This document shows, in pieces, positions 1 through 8,705 of a DNA stretch of 64,000 nucleotides. How positions within the stretch are numbered: position 1 is the first letter of the stretch; each line of letters starts with the position of its first letter. The stretch is from Paragemmobacter amnigenus (GTDB taxonomy: Bacteria; Pseudomonadota; Alphaproteobacteria; Rhodobacterales; Rhodobacteraceae), in the NCBI RefSeq assembly GCF_009908265.2, contig NZ_JAAATX020000004.1, forward strand, positions 124,001 through 188,000. The letters are read 5' to 3'. The notes below the pieces were generated by a model, which saw only the letters and a program-made list of their open reading frames with translations, ran no database searches and had not been told where the DNA came from. The position numbers and the translations under genes are program-made.

Positions 1-980
1 TCGAACGCCTCGCCCCCGCGCACCTCGCCCACCACGATCCTGTCCGGCCGCATCCGCAGACAGTTGCGGACCAGATCGCGCATCTTCACCTCGCCCTCGC
101 CCTCCAGATTGGGCGGCCGCGTCTCCAGCGGTACGACATGGGGCTGCTGCAACTGCAACTCAGCCGAATCCTCGCAGGTCACGACCCGCTCGGACTTGTC
201 GATGAAGCCCGCAAGACAGTTCAGCAGCGTCGTCTTGCCCGACCCCGTCCCTCCCGACACGATGGTGTTGCACCGCGTCCGCCCGATGATCCGCAAAAGC
301 TCCGCCCCGTCCGCGGTGATCGATCCGTAGCGGACAAGATCGTTCAGCGTCAGCTTTTCCTTGCGGAACTTCCGGATGGTCAGCGTCGGCCCCTTCAGCG
401 CGAGGGGCGGCACGATCACGTTGACGCGCGACCCGTCCGGCAGGCGGGCATCGCAGATGGGCGAGGATTCATCCACCCGCCGCCCGACCAGCGACACGAT
501 GCGCTGGCAGATGTTCAGCAGATGCGCATTGTCGCGGAACTGCACATCCACCCTGTGGATCTTCCCGCCCCGCTCGACATAGATTTCCTTCGGACCATTG
601 ACCATGATGTCGCTCAGGTCGTCCTGCGCCAGCAAGGGCTCCAGCGGCCCGAAGCCCAGCACGTCATCCACCAGCTCGTCCACGATCCGGTCGGCCACGA
701 AGGTCGGCACCGGCGTCTGCCGCCGCGCAAGGATGCGCCGGATCGCCCCCGCAATCTCGGCCCGCGCATCCTGCGGGTTCAACTGGTTCAGGCGCGTCGC
801 GTCGAAGATCTCGACCAGCGACTGCCGCACCTCGTCCATGATGGGGTAGAATTCGTCGTTTTCCGCGCTCAGCGCGGCCGCCTGCGCCTCCGGCTCCGTG
901 ACCGCCGCCGCCGCCGCCGTCACCGTACGCAGCGGAACCGCCTGCGGTGTGCCCGTGCGCTGCGCCCTGCCGAAAGCCAT
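1..980 (-). CDS. cpaF: CpaF/TadA-type secretion ATPase (3' end outside window)
   Basis: This is the cytoplasmic ATPase that powers assembly of Flp/Tad pili. About 326 residues are visible, starting at the ATG at 980. The N-terminal helical region is followed by a GPLEPLL segment, the Walker A motif [13 protein letters not shown] near residues 244-256, and then the [10 protein letters not shown] and [17 protein letters not shown] stretches typical of GspE/VirB11-like ATPases (Asp box, Walker B, His box region). The family is usually 450-490 residues, so the C-terminal third lies before position 1. No other tad/cpa gene is inside the window; neighbours should lie to the left. The assignment rests on the motif order and is secure at family level. 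Confidence 0.93.
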   Translation of the reverse strand, partial: MAFGRAQRTGTPQAVPLRTVTAAAAAVTEPEAQAAALSAENDEFYPIMDEVRQSLVEIFDATRLNQLNPQDARAEIAGAIRRILARRQTPVPTFVADRIVDELVDDVLGFGPLEPLLAQDDLSDIMVNGPKEIYVERGGKIHRVDVQFRDNAHLLNICQRIVSLVGRRVDESSPICDARLPDGSRVNVIVPPLALKGPTLTIRKFRKEKLTLNDLVRYGSITADGAELLRIIGRTRCNTIVSGGTGSGKTTLLNCLAGFIDKSERVVTCEDSAELQLQQPHVVPLETRPPNLEGEGEVKMRDLVRNCLRMRPDRIVVGEVRGGEAF

Positions 981-1212
981 TCCGTGATCCCCCGGGAAAT
1001 TGCCGCGTAAAACAGAACCGGACGGTAGGTAAAAATCATGGATGCGTAAAGTCGAGGCCGGTCCGGCTTTTGGATGCAATTTGCACCCAAGGGGGAAATC
1101 AATCCGATGGTTTTGCAATTAGGATAAACACACATACCAATAGACCATCCGGAGTGAATTCTACGTCCGTCCCGCTGCTGTTAAGCTGCGTGCACACCAT
1201 CGGAGTTCCGGA

Positions 1213-1500
1213 ATGCATTTCGAGCGCAGCAAAGTGATCAAGAAGCCGGGCGTCCCCGTCCGCATCCATTTCACCAATGGCGGATCTCTCAAGGGACTGG
1301 TCTTCATCAGCAATGACGGCCGCGTGCTGGATGCGATCGAACGGCGCGAATACTTCCCCCTGCGGACGCTGTCCGGCACGCGTCTGGTCCGCAGCAGCAG
1401 CATCGTCTGGATCGAGATCCTGTCCTACGAGGATTATCTGGCCGACCGCGAAGCCTATCCCCCCGTGGACGAGAATTACCTGCGCTCCAACCGCTGGTGA
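1213..1500 (+). CDS. Small uncharacterised protein, 95 aa
   Basis: I do not recognise this protein. It is 95 residues, soluble, with no signal peptide or membrane segment. Residues 15-70 alternate in a way that suggests a small beta-barrel (VRIHFTNGGSLKGLVFI, then VLDAIERREYFPLR and SIVWIEIL), followed by an acidic, tyrosine-rich tail. It is divergent from cpaF, with about 230 bp between the two start codons, and runs tail-to-tail toward the HD-GYP gene 3 bp away. It has codon use like its neighbours and a plausible reading frame, so it is probably a real gene. A role in pilus regulation would be guesswork. Confidence 0.6.
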   Translation: MHFERSKVIKKPGVPVRIHFTNGGSLKGLVFISNDGRVLDAIERREYFPLRTLSGTRLVRSSSIVWIEILSYEDYLADREAYPPVDENYLRSNRW

Positions 1501-1503
1501 CTG

Positions 1504-2721
1504 TCAGCTTGCGGGATGGTCCTGCTCGTATTGCTCGAAGATCCGCGCGAATTCCACGCTGACCTTGTCGAAGGCGGCGAAGAGATCGGGGTCGAACTTC
1601 GTGCCGACCAGCTGCGACATGTTCTGCAAGGCTTCCCTGTGGCTCAGCGCCGCCTTGTAGGGGCGCTGTGACCGCAACGCGTCATAGACATCGATCAGCG
1701 CCATGATCCGCGCCGCCAGCGGAATATCGTCGCGGCTCAGCCCCTCGGGATAGCCGGTGCCGTCCCAGTTCTCATGGTGATAGCGCGCCACATCCTCCGA
1801 AATGGTCAGCACCGGCTCGTCGTCCAACCCGCTCTTTTCGGTGAAATCGCGGATCATCTGGCCGCCCATGCTGGCATGGACCGACATCGCGTCGAACTCT
1901 TCCTTCGACAGCCGTCCGGGCTTCAGAAGGATGCTGTCGGGCACCGCGACCTTGCCGATGTCATGCAGGCGGACGGCCTCGGCCAGATCCGTCTCGTTCA
2001 TCTCCGCCGCCCCCCGGATGCCCGCCTCCCGTGCCGCACCCAGCAGCGCGCGCGCATATTGCGAACACCGCTCGAGATGCGCGCCCGTCTCGTTGTCGCG
2101 ATGGCGCGTGATGGCGACCATGGCATTGATCAGCCCGCGGCGTAGCGTGTCCTGATAGTCCACCATGACCCTGCGCGTCTCGCCCGACACAAGGTACAGC
2201 AACATCCCCGTCATCAGCTGCAGGCACCCCATCAGCAACCAGTTGCTGGGCGAGGACAGGTGCACCCCGATATCCGGCGGCAGCGGGATATAAAGCCCCG
2301 CCACGGCCAGCGCAAAGACCGCGGCCAGCGGAATCGCCAGCAGCAGCAGCGATGCGAACCGCGCGCGCCGCGTGTCCAGGATACCGGCCAGCAGAAGCGC
2401 CACGAAGAAAAGATAGGGCCCGCCCGAGGCCAGCCCGTTCACGGCAAACCCCGTCAGAGCGGCCGATCCGAACAGCGTCAGCAGGAACAGGATGATCTGT
2501 CGCCCGCTCAGCCGCGACCGTATGGCGTAGATGCCGCACCCCACGCAGTAAAGCGCCACGAAGACCGGAAAGCTCTCCGTCTCTCCCACCACCACACGGC
2601 GATAGAGCAGGACCGTGATCAGAAAGCTGAAGAACAGCATGACAACCTTCAGAAGCCGCAGCCCCAGAAGGTGCGAGAAATCATCGTAACGGTGCGCCGA
2701 CGCACCCGCGAGACGGTTCAT
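1504..2721 (-). CDS. Membrane-bound HD-GYP domain phosphodiesterase
   Basis: This is a 405-residue protein with about six hydrophobic segments between residues 20 and 180 and a C-terminal HD-GYP domain from about residue 195. The diagnostic motifs are present: HDIGKVAVPD with the metal-binding HD at 253-254, and the GYP motif at 323-325 inside HHENWDGTGYPEGL. HD-GYP proteins hydrolyse cyclic-di-GMP (or related dinucleotides). The membrane part has no domain I can name and may sense a signal. It lies 204 bp downstream of a hybrid kinase on the same strand and so may belong to the same signalling group. Intact motifs argue for an active enzyme. Confidence 0.88.
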   Translation of the reverse strand: MNRLAGASAHRYDDFSHLLGLRLLKVVMLFFSFLITVLLYRRVVVGETESFPVFVALYCVGCGIYAIRSRLSGRQIILFLLTLFGSAALTGFAVNGLASGGPYLFFVALLLAGILDTRRARFASLLLLAIPLAAVFALAVAGLYIPLPPDIGVHLSSPSNWLLMGCLQLMTGMLLYLVSGETRRVMVDYQDTLRRGLINAMVAITRHRDNETGAHLERCSQYARALLGAAREAGIRGAAEMNETDLAEAVRLHDIGKVAVPDSILLKPGRLSKEEFDAMSVHASMGGQMIRDFTEKSGLDDEPVLTISEDVARYHHENWDGTGYPEGLSRDDIPLAARIMALIDVYDALRSQRPYKAALSHREALQNMSQLVGTKFDPDLFAAFDKVSVEFARIFEQYEQDHPAS

Positions 2722-2925
2722 TCTTTATGGTCCTGCCCGTTTGGCCGTCCGGTTCGCGACGCACTGTCCCACCGGAATTGGCCGCCCCTAGGTTGTGCAA
2801 ATTCGCGTCACAGTCCAGCCATCCCGCCAGTGGCAAAGGTCTGCAAGGTAGATGGGCAGCGCATCGCCCCAACCATCCGAATGGCCCGCAAATCTTTCGC
2901 GCAGCCCATGCATCCCCCGCCGCCT

Positions 2926-5250
2926 TCAGGCCGCCGCCGCCAGCACCGCCTTCTCGGCCCGCGCGCGCAAAAGATCGCAGGCCTCGGCGATCACCGGACC
3001 AAGCCGGACCAGCGCCTCTTCCACCGCCTGCGGGTCGCCCGCCTCGCACAACTGCTCGACCTCCAGCAGTTGCAGACCCAGCCGCTTCATCCCGATGGTC
3101 AGCGTCACCCCCGACAGCCGGTGACAGATCGCGCCGATCCGCTGCAACTCCCGCGTTTGGCGGCATTCCTCATAGCCCGACGTCACACTGTCGCAAACCT
3201 CCTGCGCCAGGGTACCCGCCCGCGCGCCATAGGCCCGCAACAGCGCCTCCATCTGCGGTAGGTCATGCGCGATGACCTCCTCCTCCGCCTCGTGCATCTC
3301 GCCCAGCAGCGCGACGAAGTTCCGCACCGTAAAGGGCTTGGGCAGCACCCCGTCGAACAACCCCTCGCCATCCTGTGCAAAGGGCGAGGCGGCGTAATGC
3401 GCGCTGATCGCAAAGACAGGCGGCACCGCATCGTGCAGCGTCGACCTGATGCGGGAAATCGCGTCATAGCCCGACACCCGCGGCATCCGCAGATCGGTCA
3501 GGATGACATCAAAGCTCTCGGCCAGACAGATATCGACCAGCTCCTGCCCGTCCGACACCAGCGTCACCTGCGCCCCGCAGGCCGACAGATCGTCCACGAT
3601 CACGCGCCCGATGATGGGGTCATCCTCGGCCACCACGATCCGCATCCCCCGCAGGCAGGCATCCGACAGGGTCGCGCCCTTCGGCTGCCCGGGTGCCACG
3701 CGCTGGTCCAGCCGCAGCCAGAACATGCTGCCGCTGCCCTGCCTGCTGTCCGCCCCGACCGTGCCGCCCATCGCCTCGGCCAGCAGCCGCGCCGTCACCA
3801 GACCCAGCCCGTTGCCCTTGGGATTGCGCTCCACCCCGCCCTCCAGCACGCCGGCGCGCTGGAACAGGTGCGACAGCGTACGCTCGTCCATCCCCTCGCC
3901 CGTATCGCTCACCACGATCACGACCTCTGCCAGACCCGGCGCCTTCTCGCGCACCCCGACCTTCAGGGCGATGGTCCCCTGCATCGTGAACTTCGCGGCA
4001 TTGGTCAGGAAATTCAGCAGGATCTGCCGGATCTTCGACCGGTCCCCGACCAGCGGCTCCGCCAGCCCCTCGACCGTCACCTCCAGTTGCACACCGGGAT
4101 AGATCGTCGGCTGCACCGTCTCGATGCAGGCGCGGGCCAACTCCTCGGGGCTATAGGGTTCCTCGTGCACAAGGATATCCGACTGGCTCAGCTTGGCGCA
4201 GTCCAGCACGTCGTCGATCAGCCGTAACAGCCCGTGCGCCTCGCGCGTGGCGTGATCCAGAAACGCCTCGGCCCCGCGGTCCGGCTTGCGCTTCACCGCA
4301 TCGATGGCCGAAAGCAGCGAGAGGAGCGGCGAGCGCAACTCATGCCCCAGCGTCAGGACAAAGGCCAGCCGGTCCCGCAACGGCTGGGTCGCATCCACCG
4401 GCTGCGGGCGGGGCGCACGGCGCAGCAGGACATGCGCCAAGAGGCTCATGACAACCGCGAACAGCACGGGAATGGCCAGTGTCGATGGCCGCAACCAGTG
4501 CCGGTGGACAGAGACTGTCCAGCCGAAGGGCAATTCATGGACTGCATGTTTCGTGAAGAACACCGAAACCAGCCACGAGTCATGGATGCTCAGATTGTCG
4601 ATCCACCGTTCGGCGTGCTGCACCCGCGCACCGTTCGCGTCGCGCAGGTCGACATGCATCCCGACCGGTGCATCCACGTCCAGAAGCGGGCCGAAACTGT
4701 CCACGGAATGGGACAGATAGACATAGCGTAACTGCTGCCCGAAACTGACCTCCCGCACCAGCGACACGGTGGGCACAGCACTCTTGAGTCCGATAAACAC
4801 ATCGGTCAGCACCGCCGCCTTGGTGACCGACGCCCGCTTTTCCGCCTTGAGCGGCACGGCATAGCGCTGGTCCGTCCGTGCGATCGACGGCGGGATGGCC
4901 CCATCTCCCAGCGTCATCATTTCGTAGACCGCCTCTTGTCCGGGGCGGACGATGACGAACCACGCGCCCACCGGTTCGGCAAGATCCGTGGCAAGCTGCC
5001 GCACCTGCGGATCGGGAACGTCATACTGACCAACGGCATTGGCAAACCCGTCCAGAACGGCCTTGCGACGGTCGATCTCGGCCGCGAAACGCGCCTCGAA
5101 GGACCGTGCAAAGGACGTCACCGCCGCCTTTTCGCTGGCACCCGCCCAGAAAAGACCGAAAAGCAGCGCCAGCGCGAATACCAGCGCCGCGCCGCGCGCG
5201 GGCGTCACCTCTGGCCTGCCACGGAACGTGGCGCCGTTCCTGTGGGTCAT
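2926..5250 (-). CDS. Hybrid sensor histidine kinase with REC and HPt domains
   Basis: This 774-residue protein has two membrane segments (about 20-37 and 254-276) enclosing a periplasmic sensor of about 215 residues, possibly CHASE-like at its start. Then come HisKA with phospho-acceptor H303 (GHELRSP), a HATPase domain with N box around 414-418 (FLTNAAKF), G1 DTGEGMD and G2 GNGLGL, a REC domain with Asp586 (TDLRMP), and a C-terminal HPt domain with His710 (CHRLSGV). All phosphorelay residues are present. It starts 4 bp after the LuxR-type regulator gene, so the two are probably one operon and cognate partners: H to D to H within this protein, then the separate regulator. Confidence 0.9.
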   Translation of the reverse strand: MTHRNGATFRGRPEVTPARGAALVFALALLFGLFWAGASEKAAVTSFARSFEARFAAEIDRRKAVLDGFANAVGQYDVPDPQVRQLATDLAEPVGAWFVIVRPGQEAVYEMMTLGDGAIPPSIARTDQRYAVPLKAEKRASVTKAAVLTDVFIGLKSAVPTVSLVREVSFGQQLRYVYLSHSVDSFGPLLDVDAPVGMHVDLRDANGARVQHAERWIDNLSIHDSWLVSVFFTKHAVHELPFGWTVSVHRHWLRPSTLAIPVLFAVVMSLLAHVLLRRAPRPQPVDATQPLRDRLAFVLTLGHELRSPLLSLLSAIDAVKRKPDRGAEAFLDHATREAHGLLRLIDDVLDCAKLSQSDILVHEEPYSPEELARACIETVQPTIYPGVQLEVTVEGLAEPLVGDRSKIRQILLNFLTNAAKFTMQGTIALKVGVREKAPGLAEVVIVVSDTGEGMDERTLSHLFQRAGVLEGGVERNPKGNGLGLVTARLLAEAMGGTVGADSRQGSGSMFWLRLDQRVAPGQPKGATLSDACLRGMRIVVAEDDPIIGRVIVDDLSACGAQVTLVSDGQELVDICLAESFDVILTDLRMPRVSGYDAISRIRSTLHDAVPPVFAISAHYAASPFAQDGEGLFDGVLPKPFTVRNFVALLGEMHEAEEEVIAHDLPQMEALLRAYGARAGTLAQEVCDSVTSGYEECRQTRELQRIGAICHRLSGVTLTIGMKRLGLQLLEVEQLCEAGDPQAVEEALVRLGPVIAEACDLLRARAEKAVLAAAA

Positions 5251-5254
5251 GGCC

Positions 5255-5887
5255 TCAGCCGATGCCCTGCATGACCGCCGTCAGGGCGATCTGCGTCCGG
5301 TTGGCGGCATTCAGCTTGGCGCAGATCGACCGCACATGCGCCTTCACCATGATCTCCGACAGGCCCAGCTCGTTCGCGATGGCCTTGTTGGTCATGCCGC
5401 GCGTGATCCCCTTGACCACATCCATCTCGGCCGGGCTCAGCGCGTCGGACTGCGCCTTGCGCCGCGTCGGCCTGCGCTGCGACACGGCAAAGGAATGCGG
5501 CAGGAACGTCTCGCCAAGGGCCACGAAGCGCACAGCATTGGCCAGAGATTTGAGAGGCAGCGTCTTGGGAATGAACCCCCGCGCGCCCATCTCGATCGCC
5601 CGCAGCGCCCCCTCGGCGCGCACCTGCCCCGAAAACAGCACGACCGATCCCGGAGCATTGGCCGCAACCATCCGCTCCACCCCCTCCACACCGTTCATCC
5701 CGGGCATGTCGAGGTCCAGCAGCAGCACGCTATAGGCCCCGTCCTCGCGGATCACCTTCAACGCCGAATCCACGGATTCGGCATGAGCCGTGCGGAACCC
5801 CGCCTCGTTGTGCAACCATGCACTGGTCATTTCCGCAGTAAGGGTGTGGTCGTCCACCACAAGCACACTGATCGTCTCGCCCTGCAC
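5255..5887 (-). CDS. NarL/FixJ (LuxR-type) response regulator
   Basis: This 210-residue two-domain regulator has an N-terminal receiver with acidic residues near the start (VVDDH), the phospho-acceptor in LLLDLDMPG and a conserved Lys in FIPKTLPL. A C-terminal LuxR helix-turn-helix follows (LSPAEMDVVKGITRG to VKAHVRSICAKLNAANR). I chose the GTG at 5887 because AGGAAAGG lies 7 bp upstream; a TTG 36 bp further upstream has no such site. It heads an operon with the hybrid kinase and faces the stressosome genes across a divergent intergenic region, so it could autoregulate or control both arms. Confidence 0.88.
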   Translation of the reverse strand: MQGETISVLVVDDHTLTAEMTSAWLHNEAGFRTAHAESVDSALKVIREDGAYSVLLLDLDMPGMNGVEGVERMVAANAPGSVVLFSGQVRAEGALRAIEMGARGFIPKTLPLKSLANAVRFVALGETFLPHSFAVSQRRPTRRKAQSDALSPAEMDVVKGITRGMTNKAIANELGLSEIMVKAHVRSICAKLNAANRTQIALTAVMQGIG

Positions 5888-6325
5888 GGTAGCGCCTTTC
5901 CTGTATCTTCCCCCGGATCGCAAATGCGTCTTATCGTTTACTGAACCGCCACATAGACCGCGAAAAATCGTGCAATCTGCCTAAAAACGTGCCGAACATT
6001 ATCGTTATAATAATTCGGTCAAAGCCGTGCACAAACAAGACCCCCCTACGTCATTCATTGACGCTTGGTCTGATTTTTCAGGCCAAAGGTCAGAATTTTT
6101 ATATACTAAAGTGGTAGTCGTAACTAAAGTTTTACTCTGATCTGCTTGCCATAAATGGACTTTCTTGCCATTTTTTACTTTAAAAAATATAAAAGATAAA
6201 AATTAACTAAAGATAAATAAAACCCCGACCCTCGTGGATCAAACCGGCCCCGGAAGCCCATCCCTTATATTGCGGATCGGGAATGCGGCTGATAACGTTC
6301 ACATAGATTAATTCAGGGACAGGCA
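5888..6325. other. AT-rich divergent intergenic region
   Basis: This 438-bp gap separates the two arms of the signalling island. I see no gene in it. Its base composition contrasts strongly with the GC-rich surroundings: positions 6181-6220 contain only 3 G or C in 40. It carries an 8-bp inverted repeat, ATTTTTTA and TAAAAAAT, at 6170-6188, a TATACT at 6102-6107 that could be a -10 element, and a better promoter candidate close to the stressosome genes. Such regions often bind nucleoid proteins; that is inference. Confidence 0.6.
6270..6298 (+). promoter_or_regulatory. Candidate promoter of the stressosome operon
   Basis: TTGCGG at 6270-6275 and TAACGT at 6293-6298 are separated by 17 bp, which fits a housekeeping-type promoter reading toward the RsbR gene at 6326. 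The match is by eye only. Confidence 0.35.
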
Positions 6326-7237
6326 ATGCCAAACCGAGAGTCAGTGAACGATGTGATGCACAAGTTCCGGATCGGTCCGGAGGACCTCGCCCTTGTCAGG
6401 GCAGCGGGCTCCGTCATCCTTCCCGAAATCGACGACCATATCGAGGAATTCTATCACTGGCTCGCCGTCCACGACGAATACCAGACCTTCTTCAGTCATA
6501 ACGAAGGCCGCCTTGCCCGCGTCAAGTCGATGCAGGTCCTGCACTGGAAAACCTTTTTCGAGGCGCAGATCGACGCCGAGTGGATGGCCTCGCGCCGCCA
6601 TGTCGGGGCGGTCCATGCCCATATCAACCTGCCCAACGACATTTATTTCGCTGGCGTCTGCCGCAGCTCGGAATCCATCATCCGCCGCCTGCGCCACATG
6701 GACGACCGCCTTGAACAGATCGAGGCGACGATCGACTCCGTCGGCAAGCTGATGTTCTTCGACGCCTTCGTGGTGATCGAGGAAATCGCCCGCAGCCAGC
6801 GCGAGAAGATCGAGGCCGGCAGCAAGGCCCTGCTCGAGATGTCCACCCCCGTCACCCCGATCTGGGAAGGCATCCTGCTCCTGCCGCTCGTGGGGGTCAT
6901 CGACTCCGAACGCACGCAGGACATCATGACCAAGACTCTCAACAAGATAGCCGAGACGCGCGCCCGCGTCTTCGTGCTCGACATTTCGGGCGTGGGCGCG
7001 ATGGATACGGCCGTCGCCAACCAGCTGATCAAGATCACCCGCGCGACCCAGCTCATGGGATGCGAAACGATCATTTCCGGCGTCTCGCCCACCATCGCCC
7101 GCACTCTTGTCGAACTGGGCGTCAATGTGGGCGATGTCCGCACCACCGCGACCCTGCGCGATTCCTTCGAACTTGCCCTGCGTTCGGTCGGCGCGGGGCG
7201 CGAGCTCTTCGGGTCCGAACGGCCGGTCGCGGGATAG
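6326..7237 (+). CDS. rsbR: RsbR-type stressosome protein (globin-like sensor plus STAS)
   Basis: RsbR proteins form the stressosome shell and present a sensor domain outward. Residues 12-160 look like a protoglobin/globin-coupled sensor; the segment RRHVGAVHAHINLPNDIYF places His97 where globin-coupled sensors carry the proximal haem ligand. Residues 172-290 form a STAS domain. Two threonines, T228 (GAMDTAV) and T260 (IARTLVELG), align with the two RsbT-phosphorylated threonines of Bacillus RsbRA. The ATG at 6326 follows AGGGA. It is the first gene of a tight operon with RsbS-, RsbT/X-, kinase and HD-GYP genes. Family call is firm; haem binding is inference. Confidence 0.9.
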   Translation: MPNRESVNDVMHKFRIGPEDLALVRAAGSVILPEIDDHIEEFYHWLAVHDEYQTFFSHNEGRLARVKSMQVLHWKTFFEAQIDAEWMASRRHVGAVHAHINLPNDIYFAGVCRSSESIIRRLRHMDDRLEQIEATIDSVGKLMFFDAFVVIEEIARSQREKIEAGSKALLEMSTPVTPIWEGILLLPLVGVIDSERTQDIMTKTLNKIAETRARVFVLDISGVGAMDTAVANQLIKITRATQLMGCETIISGVSPTIARTLVELGVNVGDVRTTATLRDSFELALRSVGAGRELFGSERPVAG

Positions 7238-7244
7238 GCGCGCC

Positions 7245-7628
7245 GTGTCCGGCAGGCAGGACCACCGGCAGATGCAGGGCGACCGCTCGGTCGTGCGGAC
7301 ACGCGTGAACGACTGCCTCGTCATCACCGCCCCGCCCGATCTGGGGCAGGGCCGGCTTCAGGAACTCGAACGCCTGACCATCGACGCCCTGTGCGAACAG
7401 AAGGCCACCGCGGTCATCTTCGAACTGACGGGCGTCAACTACATGGACGTGCAGGAATTCCACGACCTGCGGACGGTGGCGACGCTGGTGCGCCACCTTG
7501 GCGCGCGCACGGTCTTCGTCGGGCTCCGCCCGGGGATCATCAGCCATCTGGTCAAATCCGACGCCGACATCTCGGGCATACAGGGCGCGCTCGGGCTGGA
7601 CGACGCGCTTGCCCTCTTCGCGGTCTAG
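7245..7628 (+). CDS. rsbS: RsbS-like STAS protein lacking the usual phospho-serine
   Basis: This single STAS domain protein is the counterpart of RsbS, which builds the stressosome core with RsbR and holds the RsbT kinase. The segments NDCLVITAPPDL, FELTGVNYMD and FVGLRPGIISHLV follow the RsbS pattern. At the place of the phospho-acceptor Ser59 of Bacillus RsbS (MIDSF) this protein reads YMDVQEF, with Val69, so the normal switch residue seems absent. The start is uncertain: GTG at 7245, with GGATAGG 6 bp upstream, gives 127 residues; ATG at 7272 gives 118, closer to the usual length of about 120. It is 7 bp from rsbR and 3 bp from the next gene. Confidence 0.82.
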   Translation: MSGRQDHRQMQGDRSVVRTRVNDCLVITAPPDLGQGRLQELERLTIDALCEQKATAVIFELTGVNYMDVQEFHDLRTVATLVRHLGARTVFVGLRPGIISHLVKSDADISGIQGALGLDDALALFAV

Positions 7629-7631
7629 GCC

Positions 7632-8705
7632 ATGCAGCAACGCCCGGTCCCCGACGGCTCCGTCACCTTCCCCATCGCCGACACGCTCGACCTGCGGATC
7701 GCGATCAGCCGCATGGCAAAACTGCCATGGATGGACCTTGCCGACGATATGGAACGCGGCCTTCTGGCAACCATCGTCTCGGAACTGGGCACCAACATCC
7801 TGAAATACGCAGGCCGCGGCAAGATCACCCTCGCCTTCACCTCGGGCCGCGATGGCCAGTCGGTGGAAATCTCGGCGCGCGACTACGGCCCCGGCATCGA
7901 CGACATCGCCCTTGCGATGAAGGACCATTTCACCACCGGCCACACGCTCGGTCTGGGGCTGCCGGGGGTGCGGCGGATGGCGGACGGGTTCAGCATCTCG
8001 TCCAAACCGGGGCAGGGCACGCTCGTCATCGCGCAAAAGACCATCGGCGGGCGCGGCAGAGGCAGACCCGCGCGCCCCGCCCTGCCCGACGGCCCGCCGC
8101 CGCCCCCGCGCCCGACCCTCGCCGCCACAGGGTGGGAGGCCGGCGCCTTCGTCCGCCCCATGCCCGGCACGATCCGCGGCGGCGACCTCGCCCTGATCCG
8201 GCCCGTGGGCGACTGCATCCTTCTGGCCATCGCCGATGTCACCGGCCATGGCGAACGGGCCCACAGCCTGCGCGGCCGGATCGAATCCCTTGTCCAGACA
8301 TGGGCGGGGCAGGACCCCGCCCTGCTCATGCGCGACATCCACGCCACCCTCATCGGCACCATCGGGGCCGCCGTGGGCCTTCTGCTGATCGACACCGCCG
8401 CCGCGCGCTTTTCCTATGTCGGGGTCGGCAATACCGGCGTGGCACGGGTGGTGGGCGACCGCTGGCGCGGCGTGTCCAAGGACGGGCTGCTCGGCTCGCG
8501 CCTGCCGGGCCTGCTGGCGCAGGACGGCGCGCTGGACCGCGGCGACACCTTCCTGATGTGGACCGACGGCATCTCGGAACTGCAAGGCCCGCGCTACGCA
8601 CAGGAAAACCGCAGCGTCCCCGCCCAGACCCTTGCCCGCAACCTCGCCACCACGCTGGGCAAGCCGCATGACGACGCGGGCTGCGTCCTGTTCCGGTGGC
8701 TGTGA
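7632..8705 (+). CDS. RsbT-type kinase fused to an RsbX-type PP2C phosphatase
   Basis: Residues 1-137 are a GHKL serine kinase of the RsbT/RsbW type: N box [10 protein letters not shown] with Asn55, G1 box DYGPGID at 84-90, G2 box [10 protein letters not shown] at 103-112. A proline-rich linker (about 140-165) leads to an RsbX-like PP2C domain with GGDLALI near 183, DVTGHGE near 202, WTDGISEL near 310 and HDDAG at 346-350. In Bacillus, RsbT and RsbX are separate proteins with opposite actions, phosphorylating and dephosphorylating stressosome proteins. Here both are on one chain. The stop codon overlaps the start of the next gene (TGATG), implying translational coupling to the hybrid kinase. 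Confidence 0.88.
   Translation: MQQRPVPDGSVTFPIADTLDLRIAISRMAKLPWMDLADDMERGLLATIVSELGTNILKYAGRGKITLAFTSGRDGQSVEISARDYGPGIDDIALAMKDHFTTGHTLGLGLPGVRRMADGFSISSKPGQGTLVIAQKTIGGRGRGRPARPALPDGPPPPPRPTLAATGWEAGAFVRPMPGTIRGGDLALIRPVGDCILLAIADVTGHGERAHSLRGRIESLVQTWAGQDPALLMRDIHATLIGTIGAAVGLLLIDTAAARFSYVGVGNTGVARVVGDRWRGVSKDGLLGSRLPGLLAQDGALDRGDTFLMWTDGISELQGPRYAQENRSVPAQTLARNLATTLGKPHDDAGCVLFRWL

Noticed and set aside
6270-6300. EcfG-type (general stress sigma) promoter before rsbR
   Set aside because: GGAAT and CGTT both occur, but only 11 bp apart instead of the required 16-18, so the match was not accepted.
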